Positions 32,908 to 42,400 of a DNA stretch of 43,041 nucleotides are shown here, piece by piece. The DNA comes from Chloroflexota bacterium (GTDB lineage Bacteria; Chloroflexota; Anaerolineae; J036; Brachytrichaceae), in contig JAMCQN010000172.1 of the NCBI GenBank assembly GCA_023382055.1, forward strand, positions 1 to 43,041, given 5' to 3'. The position numbers and the translations under genes are program-made. The notes below the pieces were generated by a model, which made no database searches, was not told where the DNA came from, and saw only the letters and a list, made by a program, of their open reading frames with translations. Within the stretch, counting starts at the first letter, position 1; every line of letters begins with the position of its first letter.

Positions 32908-35088
32908 CTACGAAACCGCATTGAATAACAGCAGTTCCGAACTCTGCGGCCGTTCCACCCGGACACGCAACCCGCGTTGCAGTAGATCGGCGCCGCTCAT
33001 GATGAAGTGCGCGCCGGTATTGTCGAGTACTACTTCATATTGATGCGATGCAACCAGCCCACGCGGGAACACATGATAAATGGGTTCGGCGGTATCGCCG
33101 GTGCGGAATACCCCGATAACGGCTCGCGTGCGGTCGCCCGCGCCATATTCCAGCACACACCACGGCGACAGCTCCGCGTGCTTCAGGAACGGCGTGTGGT
33201 GATAGACAAGGCCATCGATCATGATCGGCCGTATGAACTCGCGATACAGCCGCAGATGATGGGCGATACGTTCCTGCAGGAATTCCGACAACGCCTCCGG
33301 CGAAGGCGCGATGCCTCGGAATATGGGGCGCGACAGGCAGACCAACCGCAGTTGCGCGTCGATGTCGCCATCCAACTCGATTTCCGGTACTTCCGTTCCG
33401 AAGGTGCGTAATAAAATCTCCGGCGGCAATGACATGGTGACGCCATTGAGGATCTTCAGCCCGCGCGGCATGCGCATCCAGTCGCTCAGTTCGGCATTGT
33501 GAAATCGGGCGAGTGTGCCCCAGTCCAACCGCCCGCCGCCGCCAGCACAATCCTGGAATATCACCTGCGGGAATCTGGCGCGCAGGCGATCAAAGACGGC
33601 ATACAAGGCATCGTAATAGCGCCAGGTCAGATCTTCTGTCAAGCCGTTGACTGCGCGGTTCCCGGATGGGGTCAGCATGTGGTTATGATCGATGCGGAAC
33701 ATGTCCAGTTGGTACTGCGTGATGATGCGCGCGATTTCGCTCTCGACCCAGGCAGCGACATCCGGCCGGGTTAGATCGAGCGCGCGCCCGTTTGCCACCG
33801 GCGCGCCGTCCCGCATGAGCAGCCAGTCGGGATGATCTTTCTTCAGCGAGCTATTCTCGCCGGCGGCTTCGATCTCCACCCACAAACCAAACTTCATCCC
33901 CTGCGCATGAGCGTGCGCAGCGACGGGCTCCAGCCCATTGGGCAACCACGAGCCGGCGCGCCAATCGCCGACGTTTTTCCACCAGATATTTGGATCGTTG
34001 CCATACCATCCGGCATCAACGACATAGAGTTCAGCCCCCACCGATGCCGCCAACTCGACGTCGCGCTTCAGGTCAGGCTCGTTCTCGCGGTCGCATAGAT
34101 AGCCGCGGTGATTGGCCTCTATCTCCACGTAGCGGTCAGGGACACGCGCCGGCATGACCACCCGGCGCACGTGCTCGTGTGTAGCCTGCACAATGGCATC
34201 GGTATTCTGCTGGAACAGTCCGAGATGAACCGCCGGGGTTGTGATGGTTTCACCCGGCAGCAATACTCGCAGGTATGGATCGTGTCCGGATAACCCCATG
34301 CGGAAATACAGTTCAGCCTGCCGGCTGGTTGGGTGCATTTGTGTATTCGTGCTTTCGGCCAGCCTGCAATCCAGCGCAAATGCATAATTCCCGCCCCACG
34401 CCAGTTCGCAGACGAAAGTCTGGCCGTTACAACGATTGCGCGCCCAGAACGCCGGCCTGCCCCACCCGCTCCGTCCCAGCCTGCCGCCATCGACAGACTT
34501 TACGCCGTCGGCGAGCGGCTCAAACCAGAAGTCGCCCTCCATACCCCAGTTGAACAAATGGGTATAGGCCAGTTCAAACGGCGAATCGTGCGGCGATTGC
34601 AGATACTCACCCACACGATGCGACCAGAGCATCCCGCTGAAAGGAGCGACGGACGTTATGCCGACGGCGCGATCAACAGTATTTACGATCTCCAGCCAGC
34701 GGATGATGAACTGGCTGCCGTCGATGCGGGTATGCACCTTGACCTCGATTCCGGCAGCCTGATGCGCGAGTCGGATCTCGGCGTGCCGCACCGGACGGTC
34801 ACCCCCGCAATCACTGGATGGATCAGCCGATTCACCGGCTGCCAACCATTCGTAACCACCTGCCAGGTTGCGTCCATCAATCGCCAACTGGAATGCATCA
34901 TACGGCTGATCGAGCGCCGGATCGATGCCCTTCAAATGCATTTCCGGCCATACCTGACCCGATGAAGACCAGTAGCGGGTGCATAACCGGCCTGCACGAA
35001 ACACCTCATCATAGGATACGCGCCCCGACATATAACGCGCGCCTGGAATTTCGTGTGAACGAAACTGGATACTGCATTTTGACGGCAT
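32908..35088 (-). CDS. Alpha-galactosidase, GH36
   Basis: The enzyme removes alpha-1,6-galactose from raffinose, stachyose or galactomannan. The nucleophile Asp467 lies in MFRIDHNHML, and the probable acid/base Asp522 in FQDCAGGGGRLDW. An N-terminal beta-supersandwich precedes the barrel (YVVDAGWYGNDPN, KFGLWVEIEAAG). The length of 726 residues fits the bacterial tetrameric GH36 class, and no signal peptide is present. The gene is probably the first of the minus-strand glycosidase unit and diverges from manA. It is coherent with the neighbouring mannosidase: galactomannan yields galactose and mannose. Confidence 0.92.
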   Translation of the reverse strand: MPSKCSIQFRSHEIPGARYMSGRVSYDEVFRAGRLCTRYWSSSGQVWPEMHLKGIDPALDQPYDAFQLAIDGRNLAGGYEWLAAGESADPSSDCGGDRPVRHAEIRLAHQAAGIEVKVHTRIDGSQFIIRWLEIVNTVDRAVGITSVAPFSGMLWSHRVGEYLQSPHDSPFELAYTHLFNWGMEGDFWFEPLADGVKSVDGGRLGRSGWGRPAFWARNRCNGQTFVCELAWGGNYAFALDCRLAESTNTQMHPTSRQAELYFRMGLSGHDPYLRVLLPGETITTPAVHLGLFQQNTDAIVQATHEHVRRVVMPARVPDRYVEIEANHRGYLCDRENEPDLKRDVELAASVGAELYVVDAGWYGNDPNIWWKNVGDWRAGSWLPNGLEPVAAHAHAQGMKFGLWVEIEAAGENSSLKKDHPDWLLMRDGAPVANGRALDLTRPDVAAWVESEIARIITQYQLDMFRIDHNHMLTPSGNRAVNGLTEDLTWRYYDALYAVFDRLRARFPQVIFQDCAGGGGRLDWGTLARFHNAELSDWMRMPRGLKILNGVTMSLPPEILLRTFGTEVPEIELDGDIDAQLRLVCLSRPIFRGIAPSPEALSEFLQERIAHHLRLYREFIRPIMIDGLVYHHTPFLKHAELSPWCVLEYGAGDRTRAVIGVFRTGDTAEPIYHVFPRGLVASHQYEVVLDNTGAHFIMSGADLLQRGLRVRVERPQSSELLLFNAVS

Positions 35089-35194
35089 AATTTGTACTCG
35101 TTCCTGTCGCTCTATTAGTACACGATGAGCATCAGGTTGATGCAGATTATGGCGTTAATTGCGATTCTGCGCAGCCCAAAACTGAAGATCGGAA

Positions 35195-35223
35195 TTGCCC
35201 TCACATCCTGTGTGCCTTACAAT
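35195..35223 (+). promoter_or_regulatory. Probable promoter of manA
   Basis: TTGCCC (35195-35200) and TACAAT (35218-35223) are separated by 17 bp. Transcription from about 35230 would exclude the frame's upstream TTG and support an internal start. Confidence 0.5.
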
Positions 35224-35284
35224 CCAGACCAGCGCAGTGATGGTGGAAAGCGCAATTCATGCGATAGGGATCAAGCGAATAGAG

Positions 35285-36535
35285 ATGAGTGTGAATCCGT
35301 TACACCCGGTGAAGCCAGCGCCTTATCTGATGCAGAACCAGATACAGCATTACGAATGGGGCGCGCGCGACAGGGAGGCGTTCATTCCGCAATTGCTGGG
35401 CATATCGCCGAAACCCGGTGTGCCATACGGCGAATTGTGGATGGGCGCGCATCCCAAGGCGCCGTCGCATATCGAAGTCGATGATGAACTCATCGCTCTG
35501 GACCGCTGGATCGCCAGGTATCCGCAGGAATTGCTGGGTACAGCCGTCAGCGCGAAATTCAACCGTCAATTGCCTTTTCTGTTGAAGGTCCTATCGGCCG
35601 GCGAGGCGCTGTCGATACAAGCCCATCCAAACAAGACGCAGGCCAGGTTGCTTCACGCGGCTTCGCCTGAGCATTACCCGGACGACAACCATAAACCGGA
35701 AGTGGCCGTCGCCCTGGATTCACTCACGGCGCTGATGGGTTTCAGGCCGTTTGATGAATTATCTGCCGCACTGGAACGCTACCCGGAGATAAGCGAGTTT
35801 GTGGGGATGGATGTCGCCGAGCGAGTCCAGCGTACCTCAGCGCCCGATCTCCATAAGCAACACGACCTGACAAAGATGCTGTTGACCGCATTGATCACAC
35901 GCTCAGTGACCCATCCGGACGTGTTGGCCGATGCAATCGACCGGCTCGCGCATCGTTTGGACACAACAGCCGGCAGCCTGACCGAAGCCGAGACGCTTTT
36001 TATTGATTTGCGCCGGAAGTATCCAGGCGCCGATATTGGTTTGTTCAGCATCTTCATGTTGAATCTCGTGCATCTGGCGGAAGGTGAAGCGATATTCGCC
36101 GAGGCAGGCGTCCCCCATGCCTACATCAAGGGAAACATCATCGAGTGCATGGCTAATTCCGATAATGTCGTGCGCATCGGTCTGACGCCCAAGTACAAAG
36201 ACGCCAAAACGTTGCTTGACATTCTCAAGTATGAACCTGGAGCCGTGAAGATCCTGGGCGGCAAACCGAGCGGCGGAACGGTCGTTTACAGAACGCCGGC
36301 GCCGGAATTTCGAGTCAGCCGTTTCAATGTATCACCCGGGGTAACGCGGCATGTCAGTATGCTCAATAAACCCAGCATCCTGATTGTCACCCAGGGCGAG
36401 ATCACCCTGCGATACGCGGGCGGCGCTGACGCTTTCCGGCGCGGCCAATCCATTTTCATCCCCGCCATCCTGTCCGAATATAGCATTTTGTCCACACAGC
36501 CATCGGTTATTTTTCAAGCTGATGTGCCCATCTAA
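35285..36535 (+). CDS. manA: Mannose-6-phosphate isomerase, class I
   Basis: A zinc cupin enzyme interconverting mannose-6-phosphate and fructose-6-phosphate. The N-terminal IQHYEWGARDRE matches the type I PMI start. Zinc-site motifs are IQAHPNKTQA and DDNHKPEVAVAL, and FAEAGVPHAYIKGNIIECMANSDNVVRIGLTPKYKD is the catalytic-core signature. Length about 417 from the chosen ATG. The frame opens earlier with a TTG at 35195, but that lies in the -35 of a predicted promoter, so the ATG at 35285 (or 35240) is more likely. It links mannose released by beta-mannosidase to glycolysis. A Gfo/Idh/MocA gene follows 25 bp downstream. Confidence 0.92.
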   Translation: MSVNPLHPVKPAPYLMQNQIQHYEWGARDREAFIPQLLGISPKPGVPYGELWMGAHPKAPSHIEVDDELIALDRWIARYPQELLGTAVSAKFNRQLPFLLKVLSAGEALSIQAHPNKTQARLLHAASPEHYPDDNHKPEVAVALDSLTALMGFRPFDELSAALERYPEISEFVGMDVAERVQRTSAPDLHKQHDLTKMLLTALITRSVTHPDVLADAIDRLAHRLDTTAGSLTEAETLFIDLRRKYPGADIGLFSIFMLNLVHLAEGEAIFAEAGVPHAYIKGNIIECMANSDNVVRIGLTPKYKDAKTLLDILKYEPGAVKILGGKPSGGTVVYRTPAPEFRVSRFNVSPGVTRHVSMLNKPSILIVTQGEITLRYAGGADAFRRGQSIFIPAILSEYSILSTQPSVIFQADVPI

Positions 36536-36560
36536 ACTGTCCTTATAAGGAGATTCAAAC

Positions 36561-37622
36561 ATGACGAAGAAGCTGAAAGTTGGTGTCATCGGTCTGGGCG
36601 GCATAGCCAACACACACGTGCCGGGGTGGAAAGCCTCGCCCGATGCGGAACTGGTCGCCGGAAGCGATATCAATCCCGCCGTGTTCAACACCTGGCGTGA
36701 AAAATACGGCGTACAGAAATTTTATGAGAAACCCGCCGATCTGATCCATGACCCGGATATCGACATCATAGACGTCTGCTCGCCCAATATGTACCACGCG
36801 GAACAGGCCATTGCGGCGCTCGATGCGGGTAAGCATGTCATCAGTGAAAAGCCGCTTGCACCGGGACCAGACGATGTCCGCAAGATGATCGCAGCGCGTG
36901 ACCGGTCCGGCAAGCTGCTCATGACCGCTCAGCATTTCCGCTTTGGCGGCGTGGCGCAGGCGATGAAAGCCGAGATACAGACCGGCGTACTGGGTCAGAT
37001 CTACCACGCGCGCAGTTGGATGCTGCGGCGCGGTTTCCTGCCGCTCAGCCCCACTTTTATCTATAAGAAGAACAGCGGCGGCGGTCCCTGCATCGATATC
37101 GGCGTGCACATCCTGGACCTGACGCTGTGGTTGATGGATCACCCCAAGCCCGTGACGGTCAGCGGTGTGGCGCGCACGGCGCTGGCGCATCACGAAGGCG
37201 CTTTTTCCACATCCGGGCGCAACCTCGTCCCGCGCGATGTCGACGTTGAGGACTTCGCATCCGCATTCGTGCGTTTTGAGAATGGCGCGACATTGATCCT
37301 GGAAGTCAGTTGGCTGCTGCATCACAGTACGCAGGGAGAAGAAGCCCGTCTGTGGCTGTATGGAAGCGAGGGCGGTTGCGAATGGCCCAAGGCGGAGTTC
37401 ATCAGCTCCAACTACACAACACGGCAGTTCTACAATCGCACGCTGCAATTAACCCAGGAGAAAACGGAAGCTCACGCTCTGGAGTGCATCGAGTTCGCGC
37501 GCGCCGTTGCGCAGGGGCTGCCCTCTCCGGTGCCGCCGGAACAGTCGCTCTATGTACAGAGCATTCTGGATGGCATCTACCGCAGTCAGGCCGCCGGTCG
37601 CGAAGTAGAGGTTCATATCTGA
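36561..37622 (+). CDS. Gfo/Idh/MocA oxidoreductase 1
   Basis: An NAD(P)-dependent sugar or cyclitol dehydrogenase of the Gfo/Idh/MocA family. The Rossmann motif is VGVIGLGGIANTH, and the catalytic Lys lies in VISEKPLAPG. The substrate-side motif CIDIGVHILDL also fits. The 353-residue length is normal. AAGGAG lies 9 nt upstream of the ATG. It sits 25 bp after manA and 44 bp before a paralogue, in a likely sugar-catabolism operon. Substrate not determinable; a myo-inositol-like, sugar or glycan intermediate is plausible. Confidence 0.88.
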   Translation: MTKKLKVGVIGLGGIANTHVPGWKASPDAELVAGSDINPAVFNTWREKYGVQKFYEKPADLIHDPDIDIIDVCSPNMYHAEQAIAALDAGKHVISEKPLAPGPDDVRKMIAARDRSGKLLMTAQHFRFGGVAQAMKAEIQTGVLGQIYHARSWMLRRGFLPLSPTFIYKKNSGGGPCIDIGVHILDLTLWLMDHPKPVTVSGVARTALAHHEGAFSTSGRNLVPRDVDVEDFASAFVRFENGATLILEVSWLLHHSTQGEEARLWLYGSEGGCEWPKAEFISSNYTTRQFYNRTLQLTQEKTEAHALECIEFARAVAQGLPSPVPPEQSLYVQSILDGIYRSQAAGREVEVHI

Positions 37623-37666
37623 CTCTCATCAGGAACGATATAAACTAACGTGTGGAGGAAATCATT

Positions 37667-38797
37667 ATGGCATTGAAAGTTGGTCTTGTCGGTCTGCGCG
37701 GTATCGGGAACCTACACGCAGATTGTCATATGGAGGATCCCCTGTCCAATCTTGTGGCCGTATGCGATGTGGTCAAAGATCGCGCGGACAAAACGGCTGC
37801 CAAACACGGCGTAAAAGCCTACTACAGCTTGAAGGACATGCTGGCCGCTGAACCCGATCTCGACATCGTCGATGTCACTACAGGCGGCTACGAAAATGGC
37901 AGTTGGCATTATGAGCCTGCCATGGAAGCGCTCGAAGCGGGCAAGAATGTGCTCGTAGAGAAGCCCCTGTCCAACGACGTGAAAGAGGCCCGTGAAATGG
38001 TCGCCAAGGCAGCCGAGAAAAAGGTTTACCTGGGATGCAACCTCAATCACTACTTCACGCCTCCGGCGGAGAAAGCCAGGGAATATATCAAAAACGGGCA
38101 GATTGGCGAGCAGTTATTCTGCCTGCACAAGATGGGCTTTGCCGGCGGCGAAGCCACCTACGGGCCCCAGGATTCGACGCGCGTCAAAGGGCATCACTAC
38201 TTCCACGTGAAGGCGTTCCTCACCCACCCGTTCAGCGTGATGCGCTACTTCTGCGGCGATATCACCCACGTACAGGCCTTCATCGACCGACCCAGTTTCC
38301 GCAAGCGCAGCGGCGATGTCATGCTGTCGGTGAACGGCATACACGTTCGGTTTGTTAACGGCGCCATCGGTTATCTGCTCAGCCAGCGCGGCGACTCCAC
38401 CTTCGGCCTGGGCGGCTGGTGGAGCCTGGAAGTCGGCGGAACACAGGGGACATTCGTCATCGAGAACTGCATCGAAAAGATCACCTACTTCCCTGCGCCT
38501 TCTCCTGCTAATGCCGCTCGCCCCGAAGCGATGTCGATGGGGGCGTCGGGCGGGCCTGTAGTGACGAACTCGGGCATCAAGGATTTTAACCAGACGTTCC
38601 CGCGCCGCATCCACGCCTTCATGGAGGATGTGTCGAACAAGGCGCCATTGGAGAAACTGCGCGCTTCCGGTCGCGATGCGCTGGCGGCGCTCGAATATAC
38701 CTGGGCTGCCATGGAATCTTATGAGCAGGGCGGAATTCTCGTTCGCCCGCATCCATTGCCCTTGCTCAAAGGCGATCCAACCACCGAACTCAACTAA
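37667..38797 (+). CDS. Gfo/Idh/MocA oxidoreductase 2
   Basis: A second Gfo/Idh/MocA enzyme of 376 residues, distantly related to the first. Rossmann motif VGLVGLRGIGNLHADCH; catalytic Lys in NVLVEKPLSND. The C-terminal domain has conserved HHYFHVKAFLTHPFSVMRYFCGD. GGAGG precedes the ATG at 37667, so the five residues before it in the open frame are not likely coding. It lies 44 bp after the paralogue. Two different family members together often act as a dehydrogenase/reductase pair in inositol or keto-sugar interconversion (inference). A perfect palindrome follows the stop. Confidence 0.88.
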   Translation: MALKVGLVGLRGIGNLHADCHMEDPLSNLVAVCDVVKDRADKTAAKHGVKAYYSLKDMLAAEPDLDIVDVTTGGYENGSWHYEPAMEALEAGKNVLVEKPLSNDVKEAREMVAKAAEKKVYLGCNLNHYFTPPAEKAREYIKNGQIGEQLFCLHKMGFAGGEATYGPQDSTRVKGHHYFHVKAFLTHPFSVMRYFCGDITHVQAFIDRPSFRKRSGDVMLSVNGIHVRFVNGAIGYLLSQRGDSTFGLGGWWSLEVGGTQGTFVIENCIEKITYFPAPSPANAARPEAMSMGASGGPVVTNSGIKDFNQTFPRRIHAFMEDVSNKAPLEKLRASGRDALAALEYTWAAMESYEQGGILVRPHPLPLLKGDPTTELN

Positions 38798-38825
38798 ACC
38801 CCACACGCTCTGCAGGAAAAGCATT

Positions 38826-38861
38826 CACGAGCGCCGGCATGATATCATGCCGGCGCTCGTG
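38826..38861. terminator. Perfect 36-nt palindrome, likely bidirectional terminator
   Basis: CACGAGCGCCGGCATGAT is followed immediately by its exact reverse complement, giving 18-bp arms with no spacer. It lies between the convergent Gfo/Idh and hypothetical genes. No T run is present on either side, so the role as terminator is an inference from position. Confidence 0.5.
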
Positions 38862-38894
38862 TTGCGTTGAGCTAGCCTATGCAGCTTTTATCCA

Positions 38895-39371
38895 TCAGTG
38901 ACCAACAGCCAGCGGCGGATCGCCCCAGCGCGAGAGTTCAGCGACTGCGTAACCATACCCGCCCTCAGTTTCCGGCTCAACGATACGGAAGTGATGCTTC
39001 ACATCGGTAAAGACAATCCATTGTCCGCCATTCCAGTAAGCCAGTTTCAGTTGGTCTCTGGTTTGCGCGCGCGCCAGGTCTTCCGCAGTCAGCGCAATCC
39101 ATATCTGGGCCGGCGGTTTGATATCCGATGCGTCAGGCTTGACGAGTTCCAGGTTCATCACATAGCGCCCCAAGCGGAACTCACTGGAGGTTCCCATGCG
39201 GATAGCGGGGTGAACTGCTTCCGGCGTTAATTCGGCATCGACTCCCTGCACCTCCACCGCGTTGCCGTCATTTTGCGGCGATACTCTCACGTGCACACCG
39301 TGCAGGCTGAAAAGGTGTTCGGCCGCGCCGTCGTCACTCACCAGAGTCTGCTCTGCGAAAAATCTCGCCAT
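38895..39371 (-). CDS. Hypothetical small protein
   Basis: The 158-residue protein has no motif I recognise. It begins MARFFAEQTLVSDDGAAEH and looks beta-rich, with alternating charged and hydrophobic residues (FRLGRYVMNLELVKPD, QLKLAYWNGGQWIVFTDVKHHF). No signal peptide or membrane segment is seen. GGAGGAG lies about 9 nt before the ATG, a good ribosome-binding site, so it is probably translated. It lies 58 bp downstream of the cyclase-AAA gene on the same strand and may be cotranscribed with it. Confidence 0.65.
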   Translation of the reverse strand: MARFFAEQTLVSDDGAAEHLFSLHGVHVRVSPQNDGNAVEVQGVDAELTPEAVHPAIRMGTSSEFRLGRYVMNLELVKPDASDIKPPAQIWIALTAEDLARAQTRDQLKLAYWNGGQWIVFTDVKHHFRIVEPETEGGYGYAVAELSRWGDPPLAVGH

Positions 39372-39429
39372 TCCAGTGCTCCTCCATTGCCAGTATGCGC
39401 TGCGACGTTCGTCAGTGTCATTAAAAACC

Positions 39430-42400
39430 TTAATGGACGCCTGCGTACAAGTCTAGCAGCGCTTTGTGTTCCGGCACATTGTCAAGGTAAGTGCGCCGCC
39501 ATTCCGGCTTGCTGATCCGGGATGCGCGACGCGCCAATTCATCATATCCAGCCTGGATGACGGTTCTGAAACGATCAACCTGGCCGGCCGCTTTGAATAT
39601 CTCTGCGCAGGCCATATAGTTCCAGATCGGGAACTCCATGCCCGCAGTACCGTGTTCGGAAAGATAGCCCCATATTAAACCTGCCAGCGCTGCTGCATCC
39701 TGCAAGCGATTCATACCCAGCGCACAACGCCCTTCGCCAGCCTGGGCGTCGATGGCGTAGCCGCCTACTCCCAGCGATTCCAGCACGCGGGCAGCTTCGC
39801 GATAACACACAATGGCCTTGTCGTAATCCTGCATGTTTTCATCGATGAGCCCGCGATACGACAGGCCGGCGGCGCGTGCAAATGGATCACCCAGAGCTGA
39901 CAACTCCTGGTCGAGTTTATCCAGCGTCTGCTGCGCCAGTTGACGGCGACCGCTGCGCCACTGCGCCATGGTCAGGTTCAACTTGCTGTAAACCAACTCC
40001 CGGCGCGCGCCGATAGATTCACTCAGAACTATAGAGCTTTCCAATGCGTTACCGCCTGCAGTGTATTGACCCAGGCACACATAGTCATATCCCAGGTTGC
40101 CCGACGCGTTTGCTTCGGCAGCGCGATCCCCCAGTTGGTGGTTTATGCCAGCCAGTTCGGCGTGCAATTCCGCGGCGCGCGCAATATCACCCGCTTCGGA
40201 ATAGTAAACCGCCAGGTTGCTCAGCGCTTTGACTACAGCGCTGCGGCCCAACTGCTGCGAGAGCTGCAGTACACGTTCGGCGATACTTGATGCAATCTTC
40301 TCGTCATTCAGCCGGTTCAGGCAGATTGCCGACAGCGCAAGCATCGTAGCCTCCAACACGGGCTGGCCGGCATTATGCGCCGACTCGGCCCCGGCCCGGT
40401 ACGCGCGCACTGCAGCCTGGTAGTCTCCGGTGAAATCGTAGTAGAAACCCTTGCGATACAGCGCCTCTGCCAGGTGCGCATCGTCCAGCCTGTTGGCGTG
40501 CGACAGCAGGTCATCCACTGTTGCCTGATAAGCGGCCGTATCGCCCAGGACCCGCAGCACATCGCTGAGTCCCAGCAGCGCCGGCCAGCGCCGCGTAAGA
40601 TCATCGGCGTGCGCCAGATCAAGCACACGCTCGTAGTATTTGCGCGCTTCCGCTGTCGCGCCGCGCATCCTGGCTCTTTCGCCGGCGCGCAGAAACCAGA
40701 CCACCGCCATATCGACATCGCCGGAGCGCTCAGTGTGCTCCCCGATCTGGTTGACAAATTCATCCAGACGCCCGGATTGCCCCGCTATTGACTCCAGCCA
40801 CGCAGCAGCATACTTGTGCAGCCTGCGCCGCTCACTTTTCAACAGGCTTTCATAAGTTGCGTCGCGAAGCAGTTGATGATGGAAGCTCCATTCCCTGTCA
40901 TTTGCGAACGAGGAAGTGGCTTGTAACTCAATCAGTCCGCGCTGCTCCAGCCTGGAGAGAACCTGGCCTGCGCTGCCGGCGCCCATAATCTCAATCCCGC
41001 TCTCCCAGAAGTTGCGCCCAAATACCGCCGCGTACTGCAATACGCGGCGTTCGGACTCATGTAGAGCGCCGATGCGCGTGAGCAGCAGGTGCTGCAGCGT
41101 GGCCGGTAACGCCGTTTCGCGAAGGCGCTCCGCGATAAATCGCCGCCTGTCTTCGCTGCGCTCAATAATGCCGCGATCCAGGCACCAGTTGATGATTTCC
41201 TCTACGTAGTACGGATTGCCCTCGGAACGTTGCGCGATCATGCGTATTACATCGTCCGTAACGCCCGCGACATCCTGCAATAGCGCTGCGACGAACTCCA
41301 GGCACGCGGGCGTCGAGAGCGTTTGCAGGTCGATTTGCCGATAACCATCGCGTGGCTCCAGCAGGCCGCGATTCGTCCAGCCCGGCCGGGCGGTGGCGAG
41401 CACATAGATGCCATGACCTGGTGACTCGCGTTGCAGCAGCATCGCAGTGAGGTACTCGATTGAGGATGGGTCGGCCCATTGTAAGTCCTCCAGCAGCACC
41501 ACGATAGGCATGGTCTGCTGGATCGCCGTAAACAGCGCACGGCTGACGACCCACGCGCGCCCTTTTAACTGAGCCGGGTCTTCGCGCAATGCCTTGATTT
41601 GCGGATGCTGTTCATACTGCAACCCGACCAGGAGTCCCAGCGCCAGAGCGGCGTCATCATCCTTGGTCGCATGCAGTTTGAGAAACTGATCTACCCACTG
41701 GCTCTCGGCCTCACCAAGCGGCGCATCTTCGGTGATATTGAACCGATCGAACCACATACGGCGGACCAGCGAGTATGCGTACTTCTCATCGTCCTGGAAC
41801 GCGCGCGCCTTCAGCATGAAAATGGGCCTGTCCAGCTTAGCGAGAGCGGCCCTGACTTCGCTCAACAAGCGACTCTTGCCAACACCAGCCTCGCCGACGA
41901 GCAGCGCCCAGACGACGCTCCCTCTATCAAGCGCATCCATCATATAGGTATTGAGTTGACCAAGTTCAACCTCGCGACCGATTGTGGGCGTTCTTACGCC
42001 GTCAACACCGCGGTTGATGGCGCCGAAGGGTCGCGTCTCAGCACGTTGCACCAGATACGTCTGGACAGGGTTTGACTGACCTTTCATCGTCAGCAGCGGT
42101 TGTGGCGCCAGTTGGAATATACCCCTCACGTAACGATAGGTGTCATGGGAAATAAGAATGTGGCCGGCCGGCGCTGCGCTTTGGATGCGCGCTGCCAGGT
42201 TCATTGCATTTCCAGACGCGGTAAATTCACGCTTGACTTCAGTCCCGAGTTCCCCCAGCACGACCAGGCCGGTATGTATGCCGATTCGCAATTTGACAGC
42301 CGGAGCGGAAGTGCGTGCAGCCATGCTTGACCGGATTTCCAAAGCGGCGCGGATCGCGTTTTCGGCGTCATGCTCATCCGTCTCATGAGCGCCAAACAGA

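Noticed and set aside
35093-35122. TGTACT...AGTACA inverted repeat upstream of GH36
   Set aside because: The arms are only 6 bp with an 18-bp spacer; expected by chance in this much sequence and not supported by a second copy.
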